Source of the DNA: CAVSWN01 sp046728115
GTDB lineage: Bacteria; Acidobacteriota; Vicinamibacteria; Vicinamibacterales; CAVVIG01
Assembly: GCA_046728115.1 (NCBI GenBank)
Contig: JBKPDW010000076.1
Location: forward strand, 1 to 17,583
Length of the DNA: 17,583 nucleotides
Direction: 5' to 3'
In this document: positions 1 to 5,529 of the stretch, piece after piece
Layout of the letters: each line of letters opens with the position of its first letter
Position numbering within the stretch: position 1 is the stretch's first letter
Notes under the pieces: model-generated
The model's database searches: none
What the model was told of the DNA's origin: nothing
The model's input: the letters and a program-made list of their open reading frames with translations, nothing else
Position numbers and translations under genes: made by a program

Positions 1-2
1 GC

Positions 3-182
3 GAGGCTGGCAGGCGGGCGACGAGGCTTGCGGGTGATCGATGGCTCGTTGTGATAAGCGCCGGCAGAATTTCATGGTTAGAGGCATATCGCTACATCTA
101 TTCGCAGCTGCGCATGGCGACCCACTTCAAGAAGATTCTCATGGTGTTTGGCGATGGGCGTGTCGGGATGTTGACGGGATGA
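3..182 (+). CDS. Hypothetical protein, C-terminal part (5' end outside window)
   Basis: An open frame enters from the left edge and runs to a TGA at 180-182, giving about 59 residues without an in-window start that is needed. The C-terminal half (around residues 25-59) reads like a normal soluble protein, with WLEAYRYIYSQLR followed by MATHFKKILMVFGDG, a mix of aromatic, charged and hydrophobic residues. I do not recognise the family. Support is only the composition and the absence of stops. The competing frames over the same stretch (41-283 plus, 78-308 minus) are Arg/His/Pro-rich and look like shadows. It could be the gene of a preceding cassette, given the attC-like element further right. 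Confidence 0.35.
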   Translation, partial: EAGRRATRLAGDRWLVVISAGRISWLEAYRYIYSQLRMATHFKKILMVFGDGRVGMLTG

Positions 183-512
183 AACCGGTTTGCGCCAATC
201 AACGTCAGCAGGTCCGTGTGCCGCAGCAGAAAATCCCGAAACCCGTTCTCTCTTGGAGAGAGTCGCCACCACTACGGCGATGATGAAACGATTATGCGAA
301 GCCGGCAAACGTGAGCATGGTCACCACCCGAACGGCTTGTGCGAGGTAGGCCGTTGGAGTCGGCACCCCGGTCGCGATACAGTCGGTCGAGGAAAGTGGG
401 GTCTCCTGGCGTATGTTCCAGAGCATCGAAGATCTCGTTCTCTCGTGCCCTCAGTTCCTTCGGAGTCAGTTTCACAGGACCAAGCCCACTCGTTTGCGGC
501 TAAAAAGCGGCT
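183..512. other. Stretch without a confident gene
   Basis: Between the left partial frame and the first attC-like palindrome there is no confidently coding frame; the only candidate is the weak minus-strand frame at 272-475. No promoter with both hexamers, no tRNA-like fold and no terminator with a T-tract was seen. If the region is a cassette array, this would be an upstream cassette with a decayed or very small gene. Confidence 0.3.
272..475 (-). CDS. Possible small hypothetical protein, perhaps frameshifted
   Basis: A 67-residue frame begins at a GTG (475). The first 35 residues (MKLTPKELRARENEIFDAL and the following acidic/hydrophobic stretch) look protein-like. The rest becomes Arg/Ser/Gly-rich. 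From about position 378 leftwards another minus-strand frame reads smoothly (IATGVPTPTAYLAQAVRV, ending FAGFA and TAA at about 292-294), so a single-base frameshift could join the two into a protein of about 60 residues. No Shine-Dalgarno sequence precedes the GTG. I do not recognise a family. It may be a degraded cassette gene or chance. Confidence 0.2.
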   Translation of the reverse strand: MKLTPKELRARENEIFDALEHTPGDPTFLDRLYRDRGADSNGLPRTSRSGGDHAHVCRLRIIVSSSP

Positions 513-587
513 GGCTAACTACGGCTTGCTGCCGGCGGCGCGAGGAGCGATACTGGCCGCGCCGCGGCTGAAGCCGACGCGTTAGTC
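513..587 (+). repeat. attC-like recombination site (site A)
   Basis: A 75-bp imperfect palindrome with attC architecture. The outer boxes are GGCTAAC (513-519) and GTTAGTC (581-587), pairing 6 of 7 plus a G-T wobble. An unpaired spacer follows on each side, then CGGCTT pairs with AAGCCG. The inner arm CTGCCGGCGGCGCG pairs with CGCGCCGCGGCTG with one extrahelical G, leaving a central loop of about 15 nt. Length and layout fit attC sites (about 57-141 bp, AAC...GTT core, bulged bases). The GTTAGTC box departs from the classical GTTRRRY at one base. Its 3' end is nearly repeated at 1056-1078, after the next gene. Confidence 0.6.
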
Positions 588-605
588 TGATGAAAGGAGG
601 CGTCG

Positions 606-1031
606 ATGACTACGACCGCGATGAAGCCGCGCGTCACGTCCTTGGCTCCCCAGTTTCTTGTCGACGACCTTGAGCGCTCGATCGGGTACTACGAGAAGCT
701 CGGCTTCACATTCGACGAGCCGTGGGAAGGCTTCTACGCCATCGGCCACCTAGACGGACTGGAATTACACCTGAAGGAAGCGCCGAAGAACCAAGACGAG
801 CGGCGACACCGGCGCGACAATGAGCACCTCGACGCTGCAGCCGGCGTGGATGGCATCGAAGCCTTCTTCAGGCAGTGCGTCGCCAACGGTGCAACGATTC
901 TGAAGCCGCTCACGCCTACCGCGTGGGGTACGAAGGACTTCTGTGTCGAGGATCCCGACGGCTACATCATCTGCTTTGGCGGCCGTCCAACGGCAGGCGA
1001 ACAAGGCGATGGACCCGACCGGCTTGATTAG
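606..1031 (+). CDS. VOC superfamily protein (glyoxalase / bleomycin-resistance fold)
   Basis: A 141-residue protein of the vicinal-oxygen-chelate superfamily, made of beta-alpha-beta-beta-beta modules. The N-terminal module has the family opening PQFLVDDLERSIGYYEKLGF (residues 15-34). LELHL (52-56) supplies the His found at the first metal position in VOC enzymes. The C-terminal strand is FCVEDPDGYIICFGG (112-126), where the terminal metal-binding Glu seems absent, so a ligand-binding, bleomycin-resistance-like protein fits better than a metalloenzyme. AGGAGG at 595-600 lies 5 nt before the ATG. The gene begins 24 bp after site A's GTT box and its stop lies inside the left arm of site B, the usual layout of an integron cassette gene. 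The substrate cannot be told. Fold assignment is firm. Confidence 0.85.
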   Translation: MTTTAMKPRVTSLAPQFLVDDLERSIGYYEKLGFTFDEPWEGFYAIGHLDGLELHLKEAPKNQDERRHRRDNEHLDAAAGVDGIEAFFRQCVANGATILKPLTPTAWGTKDFCVEDPDGYIICFGGRPTAGEQGDGPDRLD

Positions 1032-1078
1032 TACTCCTGAACCCGTTCTGCGCCGGCGGATGAAGCCGCGTGTTAATC
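996..1078 (+). repeat. attC-like recombination site (site B)
   Basis: An 83-bp element with GGCGAAC (996-1002) and GTTAATC (1072-1078) at its ends, overlapping the 3' end of the VOC gene. The internal arms pair only in patches (GGC with GCC, AT with AT, CCG/CCGGC with GCCGG/CGG), so the fold is weaker than site A. The strongest evidence is that its 3' end (1056-1078) matches the 3' end of site A (564-587) as GCGG-TGAAGCCG-CG-GTTA-TC, with about four differences. An alternative left box is GTCCAAC at 985-991, which matches RYYYAAC exactly. The cassette unit would then run from about 582 to 1072. Confidence 0.45.
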
Positions 1079-1169
1079 CGTGTGTTGACCGCGCCTGCTG
1101 CTCTCAATCCTTTTTGCTGATCCGACAGCCGCGCCCTACGGCGTGTGACGGGGCCGCCCGCTCCAGTTA

Positions 1170-2147
1170 TCACCGCACCGCTCCAGCAAGTTCCGTGGCC
1201 ATCTGATCCACCGTGACCTGCCCGTCGACAAACGGGCGAACATGGCGCTCGATGGGCTCGCGGAAGGCAGGCCATGCACGGTCGAAAAGACCCGTTGCGT
1301 ACAGATACGGCTGGTACTCGATACCGTTCTTCGCAAGCTGCTGACGCGTAACTTCTCCGGCTATGTAAAACAATACGACGTGCCACAGATCACGCGGTTG
1401 CTTGTTTGCGGCCTTTGCGGCAGAATCGACCGCCTGCCGAACCTTCAGAAACAAGGCATGCGATGCCTCGTGAAACAGCATTTCCGTGCCCGACCATCCG
1501 GCGTAGCTGCCGTCGCCGCTGGCGACCACGATATGTGGACGCGGGTAGTTCGAGGTGTACGCACCCTGGCTCTTGCCGACTCGGACGACGTCGACGCGGA
1601 CAGGCATCGTGAACCACGGCACATCGTACAGGGCAGTCAATCGTTCGATGATTGGGCCCGCGACTGTTGGAGTCTGACGGCTGACGCGTTCGATCCAGGC
1701 GCGATTTGCAGCGTCGTGATCGCTCCACCAGTATTTTCTGTAAATCGGAGCGGCCTCGAGCAGGGCCGAGCGAAGCGCCTCGTTGATCTGCACGTTCCTC
1801 AACGCGTCGTCTGCATCGGCGAGCGCGACTTTTATGCGCGTGAGGTCGTCGTCGAAGAGCAGATCCTTCTCAGCGATGTTCCGGTCGTAGTAGGTGACCG
1901 CCGCATTCCAGGTCGCCTTCTCCTCGGCCGTCAGCGACAACACAGGCTCCTGCGGCAGCGGCATCGCGAGCCGCGGCGCACGAGGGACGACGGGCCTGTT
2001 CGCCCATGCCGACACGTAGAGAAAGTGATGAAGATTCTGCCAGAAACCGCTGTAGAGGCGGAGTTGTGATACCTCCGCAACAGGCGTCTCCGCCGCGGCC
2101 GTTCCGGAGGAAAGCATCAACGCGAGCAGTGCGACGGCACGTCTCAT
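1170..2147 (-). CDS. Secreted hypothetical protein with HExxH zinc-peptidase motif
   Basis: A 325-residue protein with a clear signal peptide (MRRAVALLALMLSSGTAAAE, cleavage near residue 19). Residues 222-232 contain TEMLFHEASHALF, an HExxH motif (H226, E227, H230) in a hydrophobic helix as in zincin metallopeptidases. E265 in YIAGEVTRQQ, 35 residues later, is a candidate third zinc ligand of the gluzincin kind. The part before the motif is rich in Tyr/Trp and helical. I do not recognise a named family. A periplasmic or extracytoplasmic metalloprotease-like role is inferred from motif and signal only. The start is decided by AGGAGG at 2155-2160, 7 nt before the ATG. It is divergent from the 2658 gene across about 510 bp, and no operon partner is visible. 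Confidence 0.75.
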   Translation of the reverse strand: MRRAVALLALMLSSGTAAAETPVAEVSQLRLYSGFWQNLHHFLYVSAWANRPVVPRAPRLAMPLPQEPVLSLTAEEKATWNAAVTYYDRNIAEKDLLFDDDLTRIKVALADADDALRNVQINEALRSALLEAAPIYRKYWWSDHDAANRAWIERVSRQTPTVAGPIIERLTALYDVPWFTMPVRVDVVRVGKSQGAYTSNYPRPHIVVASGDGSYAGWSGTEMLFHEASHALFLKVRQAVDSAAKAANKQPRDLWHVVLFYIAGEVTRQQLAKNGIEYQPYLYATGLFDRAWPAFREPIERHVRPFVDGQVTVDQMATELAGAVR

Positions 2148-2657
2148 TCTGAAACCTCCTATCGCGACGTTGCTCTATTAGACTCGATTCATCCGCACTC
2201 GGCTGCCACGAAACTGTTCCGACAGATTTCGTCCGCCCTGTGGCCCTTTTTGTACCCTGCCGCAAATTCCTTCCGCAACCCGGCCAGATCCTGCCCTGTT
2301 TCGCCGCTTTGCCGCTCGTGCGTCGCCGTTCGTCGATAAGCTTCGTCGCGCAGATGCGCGCGAGCCTGACTTGCCGCACGTCGCTGGACTCGTCCCAGCG
2401 CATCGCGGAGATCAGGTTCCGCCACGACCGCGCGGATCGAAATCGAACATGGCGTCGCGGTCGCATGCTTGCGACCGCCGAAACGATTATCCGAAGGGCC
2501 CAAACTCGCCGCACAAAGCAAGGCGGTTATCTCTCGCGGAAGAAGAGGTTGAGACTGGGCGGCCGATGTCGGGGCTCGACAGAACTGATGAAGGTGTGTC
2601 GCTGTATATTGTTGCGGAACTGACGGCCGTCAAGCGCTTCGAGTGGGAGGAGGCCCA
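2148..2657. other. Long divergent intergenic region, possible small minus-strand frame 2189-2521
   Basis: This 510-bp gap separates two divergent exported-protein genes. A minus-strand frame at 2189-2521 (110 codons, only a TTG start; an internal GTG would give about 77) has a protein-like second half (DLRDALGRVQRRAASQARAH and QDLAGLRKEFAAGYKKGH), but no ribosome binding site, so I leave it as a weak candidate. A TATATT at 2605-2610 could be the -10 of the 2658 gene, but no well-spaced -35 precedes it. Nothing else was recognised. Confidence 0.3.
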
Positions 2658-3281
2658 ATGGGTACCAGAATCCTGGTCGTTTACTCGACTGTTGTGACGA
2701 CACTGCTAGCCTCACTTACATTCGTGGGCGTTGCGGCGCCAAGAGTTCAACGGTTTGACGAGATAGATGTGCACCGCATCAATGTGCGGGAACCTGATGG
2801 CACGCTGCGCATGGTGATTTCCAACCATGCACGCCTGCCGGGTGTCATTATGCGAGGTAAGGAAAATCCGCCTGACGAACGCCCGTACGCTGGCATGCTG
2901 TTCTATAACGACGAAGCGACCGAGAACGGCGGTCTCGTGTTTGGGGGGCATCGGAACGCAAACGGAGAAGTAGTCGATTCTGGAGTGAGCCTGTCGTTTG
3001 ATCGCTATGGGGCGAGTTCTCAATTCGTTCAACTCGCGGGTGTGGACGATTCGAAGAATCACATCGTCGGGCTCATTCTGTCGGACACTGACGCTGCAAG
3101 CAATCGCCGGCGCGTGGTCATCGGCCACGACAGAGAAGGAGTCGCGAGCGTCTCGCTCATGGACCGCAATGGACGGAAGAGAATCGTCCTGCAGGTGACG
3201 CCAGACGGAACGCCAAGTATTTCATTTCTGGATGCGGACGGCAGAGTCGTCAACCAACTTGGGCCCACCAGATCTCAGTGA
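2658..3281 (+). CDS. Membrane-anchored beta-repeat protein of unknown function
   Basis: A 207-residue protein. Residues 4-27 form one hydrophobic segment (RILVVYSTVVTTLLASLTFV), either a signal anchor or an uncleaved signal. The remainder is predicted beta-rich and should lie outside the cytoplasm. A short pattern recurs at residues 41-55, 165-180 and 187-202: hydrophobic-x-hydrophobic, acidic residue, two residues, Gly, then alternating hydrophobics (INVREPDGTLRMVIS, VSLMDRNGRKRIVLQV, ISFLDADGRVVNQL). A Gly-rich centre (ENGGLVFGGHRNANGEV) lies at 89-106. I recall similar uncharacterised proteins in soil Acidobacteriota genomes, but know no function. ATG 2658 is chosen over GTG 2643, because the GTG overlaps the strong GGGAGGAGG (2645-2653) that serves the ATG. 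Base composition is visibly less GC-rich than the metabolic genes to the right. Confidence 0.8.
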   Translation: MGTRILVVYSTVVTTLLASLTFVGVAAPRVQRFDEIDVHRINVREPDGTLRMVISNHARLPGVIMRGKENPPDERPYAGMLFYNDEATENGGLVFGGHRNANGEVVDSGVSLSFDRYGASSQFVQLAGVDDSKNHIVGLILSDTDAASNRRRVVIGHDREGVASVSLMDRNGRKRIVLQVTPDGTPSISFLDADGRVVNQLGPTRSQ

Positions 3282-3358
3282 ACCTCACTGACACAGGGGC
3301 TCTTCGAGGCCATCCCGATGAACGTGACCGTTTTGTGGAACGACGTGGTTCGCTGCCG

Positions 3359-3376
3359 CCCGAGCATAAATTCGGG
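3359..3376 (+). terminator. Weak hairpin between convergent genes
   Basis: CCCGA (3359-3363) and TCGGG (3372-3376) can pair around an AT-rich 8-nt loop. The hairpin lies in the 158-bp gap between the 2658-3281 gene and the convergent 3440 gene. There is no T-tract on either side, so intrinsic termination is only a possibility. Nothing else was seen in that gap; a 71-codon plus-strand frame at 3278-3493 is Arg/Gly-rich and not credible. Confidence 0.25.
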
Positions 3377-3439
3377 TCCCGCAGTGGACGTCGAGGTCGA
3401 GGCGGGTCCGACGGCCCGCGTGTCCTTATGAAGGCTCAG

Positions 3440-3865
3440 TCACTCCTCGCTGTCATGCGATGCGTGGCCGATGCCGGTAATCGGCCCCATTGAAGGCGGA
3501 TCGCTGGCCGGAAACGAATCCTCGGACGCCTCGTCGATTGGATCATCCACGCGTTCGGAGCGCCACGGACGCTCGTAGTTCAGACGAAACAGATCGATGG
3601 CGCCCTCCGCGTCGTCGGTGTCGCGCATGTAATAGGAAACCCAGCCGGTATCGGGCAGGACGTGATGCGGTTGCGCGCGACCGGCCGCAATCAGCTCGTT
3701 GCGGATTCGCAGCGGAAACGGCAGATCCGCCAGCCGGCTGCCGTGTAGATGACCCAATTCTCTGCGGCCGACGCGGAACTCAATCCCGCCGAAACGATGT
3801 GACGCCACGGTGACGCCGGCCCAGCTCGCAACTTCGAGGCGGATGCGATCATGTGCGCTGCCCAT
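3440..3865 (-). CDS. DUF5519 ('luciferase family') protein with SFPASDPPS tail
   Basis: A 141-residue protein counted from ATG 3865. Residues 9-100 match the DUF5519/luciferase-family pattern as I know it: WAGVTVASHRFGGIEFRVG, RRELGHLHG, LPFPLRIRNELIAAG, HHVLPDTGWVSYYMR and LFRLNYERPW. Despite the name, there is no evidence of light production, and the biochemical role is unknown. Residues 107-125 add a short acidic tail, DDPIDEASEDSFPASDPPS, a motif otherwise seen in small stand-alone bacterial proteins. A longer start, GTG 3904, lies 21 bp after the stop of the citryl-CoA-lyase-like gene. Neither start has a clear ribosome binding site, and the domain begins near the ATG. It is probably cotranscribed with the upstream minus-strand genes. 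Confidence 0.8.
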   Translation of the reverse strand: MGSAHDRIRLEVASWAGVTVASHRFGGIEFRVGRRELGHLHGSRLADLPFPLRIRNELIAAGRAQPHHVLPDTGWVSYYMRDTDDAEGAIDLFRLNYERPWRSERVDDPIDEASEDSFPASDPPSMGPITGIGHASHDSEE

Positions 3866-3925
3866 ACAACGATCGTCCGCCCAACCGCGCCGCGACGCAA
3901 GCACGAGCGCAGCCGGGACAATTTC

Positions 3926-4762
3926 TCATTTCCTGCCTTCCGGCAGCCGTCGTTCGCGCGCGCCGTCGTAGTTGTAGTCTGTCGGGTCGATCTGCCGCAT
4001 CGCCGCCTGCCTGGTGCGCTCTTCGTGCGCGTGCGCGATCAGGCCGGGGAGTCGAGAGATCAGGAAAATCGCATTGCCCAGCTCATACGCGAACCCGAGG
4101 TCGGCGCTGATGGCCGCGATTGCGCCGTCCACGTTCACGGGCACGGGGCGGCCGAAGCGTTCGACGTGCTTATCCAGGACACGTTCGGCGGAGCGAATCA
4201 GGCGAACGTGCTCGCCCTCGAGCTCGAGTTCCAGCGCCATTTGAAATAACCGGGCTGCACGCGGATCGCGCGAGTGGAAACGATGCCCGAATCCCGGCGG
4301 CACCTCTCCGATCTCGACGCACTCGGCGATGATCGACTCCGCGGCTTCCTGGACCGTCTTGCCGCTGCGAATCATCGCCAGACCGCCGTCGAGAAAGCGC
4401 ATGCACGACTCGATATCGCCACCGTGTCGTGGGCCAAACGCCAGAATGCCGGCGGCGACACAGTCCTTGAGCGGCGCACCGGTGGTGGCGACATTCCGTG
4501 CGGCCATCGTCGACGGCGGCGTCACGCCGTGGTCGATCGACGAAACCAGCACGGCGTTGAGCATGCGGCCGATGGCACGGCTCGGCAAGTCGCCCATCAG
4601 CAGAAGATACACGGCCTCTGCAAAGCCGAGGCGGCCCATCATCTCGTCCAGCGGATACCCGCGGACGAGAATCTTGTTCGGCTCGATGCCTGTCAGCGCG
4701 CTCTGCCAGATATCGGGTTGCGAACGCGGCTGCGAGCGACGTTCAATCCGTGGTGTGGACAT
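3926..4762 (-). CDS. Short citrate-synthase-fold protein, citryl-CoA-lyase-like
   Basis: A 278-residue protein of the citrate synthase superfamily, much shorter than true citrate synthases (about 370-430 residues). All three catalytic positions are visible: His113 in GPRHGGDIE, His160 in GFGHRFHSRDPRA and Asp212 in PVNVDGA. The short form lacking much of the large domain is typical of citryl-CoA lyases and related enzymes, which cleave an acyl-CoA such as citryl-CoA to acetyl-CoA plus a keto acid. The actual substrate and direction are unknown. ATG 4762 is preceded by GAGGG (4768-4772) at 5 nt spacing; an upstream in-frame start at 4792 would include that site and the adjacent hairpin repeat. 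It lies downstream of upp on the same strand across a 78-bp gap filled by two hairpins, and upstream of the DUF5519 gene. Confidence 0.75.
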   Translation of the reverse strand: MSTPRIERRSQPRSQPDIWQSALTGIEPNKILVRGYPLDEMMGRLGFAEAVYLLLMGDLPSRAIGRMLNAVLVSSIDHGVTPPSTMAARNVATTGAPLKDCVAAGILAFGPRHGGDIESCMRFLDGGLAMIRSGKTVQEAAESIIAECVEIGEVPPGFGHRFHSRDPRAARLFQMALELELEGEHVRLIRSAERVLDKHVERFGRPVPVNVDGAIAAISADLGFAYELGNAIFLISRLPGLIAHAHEERTRQAAMRQIDPTDYNYDGARERRLPEGRK

Positions 4763-4775
4763 GGTAGCCCTCGAT

Positions 4776-4823
4776 CCGCCAGAAGGCGGCACTACGTATT
4801 GCGCTGATCCGCCTGGAGGCGGA
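4776..4823. repeat. Pair of REP-like hairpins between upp and the citryl-CoA-lyase-like gene
   Basis: Two short GC-rich palindromes occur in tandem about 32 bp apart. The first is CCGCC-agaa-GGCGG (4776-4789). The second is TCCGCCT-gg-AGGCGGA (4808-4823). Both begin GATCCGCC and share the pattern GATCCGCC-TNNA-like loop-GGCGG. They look like a repetitive extragenic palindromic element. They occupy the gap between two minus-strand genes and could stabilise or attenuate the transcript. Confidence 0.5.
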
Positions 4824-4840
4824 CGCTCCCGAAAACGGCC

Positions 4841-5494
4841 TCAGACGGTTCCGTACAAGCGGTCGCCGAAATCGCCGAGACCGGGCACGATGTACTTGTG
4901 CTCGTTGAGCTGTCGATCGATGACCGGCGTGTAAATCACGACATGGGGGTGATGCCGCTCGACCAGCGCCACGCCTTCGGGCGCGGCCACGATGCAGATC
5001 ATGCGAACCACGGAGGCGCCTGCGCGCTGAAGCAAGTCGAGACCCGCCACGGCGCTGCCGCCGGTTGCCAGCATGGGATCGATCATCAGTACGAAGCTCG
5101 CGTCCAGACGTTTGGGCAACTTCGAGTAATACTGCGACGCGACAGCCGTCATCTCGTCTCGCTGCAGGCCGATGTGACCGACTCGCGCACCCGGCACGAG
5201 TTCGAGCACCGCGTCGAGCATGCCGAGACCCGCTCGCAACACGGGAACCACTACGACATCGCTGGCGATCCGCCGGCCCGGCGCAGGACCGAGGGGCGTC
5301 TCGACCGTCACGTCGCTCGTCGGCACGTCGTTGAGCGCTTCGGCCGCGAGCAGCACGCTGATGCGCGTGGCCGCCCGGCGGAACACCTCGGCCGGCGTGT
5401 GCTTGTCGCGCAACGAGACGAGGGCGTCGTGGACGAGCGGATGGTCGACGAGGTGAACCGGCACCGGGACACTATACACGACGGCCGATTGCAT
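4841..5494 (-). CDS. upp: Uracil phosphoribosyltransferase
   Basis: Makes UMP from uracil and 5-phosphoribosyl 1-diphosphate in the cytoplasm (pyrimidine salvage). 217 residues from ATG 5494, close to the usual 208-210. The PRPP-binding loop is at residues 137-149 (MIDPMLATGGSAV). The uracil-binding C-terminal signature is YIVPGLGDFGDRLYGT (201-216). The segment VVVPVLRAGLGML (81-93) is also characteristic. ATG 5494 has AGGA 8 nt upstream; ATG 5503 would add three residues but has no such site. A much longer frame runs to 5617 without family support. The gene is divergent from the amidohydrolase, with only 35 bp between start codons, and is followed on the same strand by the citryl-CoA-lyase-like gene. 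Confidence 0.93.
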   Translation of the reverse strand: MQSAVVYSVPVPVHLVDHPLVHDALVSLRDKHTPAEVFRRAATRISVLLAAEALNDVPTSDVTVETPLGPAPGRRIASDVVVVPVLRAGLGMLDAVLELVPGARVGHIGLQRDEMTAVASQYYSKLPKRLDASFVLMIDPMLATGGSAVAGLDLLQRAGASVVRMICIVAAPEGVALVERHHPHVVIYTPVIDRQLNEHKYIVPGLGDFGDRLYGTV

Positions 5495-5514
5495 TCCTGC
5501 CATCCTGACAGCGA

Positions 5515-5520
5515 TAGAAT
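5515..5520 (+). promoter_or_regulatory. -10 hexamer of the amidohydrolase gene
   Basis: TAGAAT ends 9 nt before the ATG at 5530. A TTGCAT at 5489-5494 could be the -35 but the 20-bp spacing is long. Transcription would start within two or three bases of the start codon, so the mRNA would be leaderless or nearly so. Confidence 0.4.
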
Positions 5521-5529
5521 CACAAAGCC

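Noticed and set aside
77..85. GTTAGAGGC near the left edge as another attC end
   Set aside because: It does not fit the GTTRRRY box and no pairing left arm is found within the preceding 80 bases.
613..640. A third copy of the attC 3' end (GCGATGAAGCCGCG) in the VOC gene's first codons
   Set aside because: Only about 12 bases match, the GTT box is missing and the palindrome's other arm is absent. It is probably chance.
1242..2069. A 275-codon plus-strand open frame opposite the HEASH protein gene
   Set aside because: The minus-strand gene has a signal peptide, a ribosome binding site and a catalytic motif; the plus frame has none.
2643..2657. GTG 2643 as start of the beta-repeat protein
   Set aside because: The codon overlaps the GGGAGGAGG ribosome binding site that serves ATG 2658.
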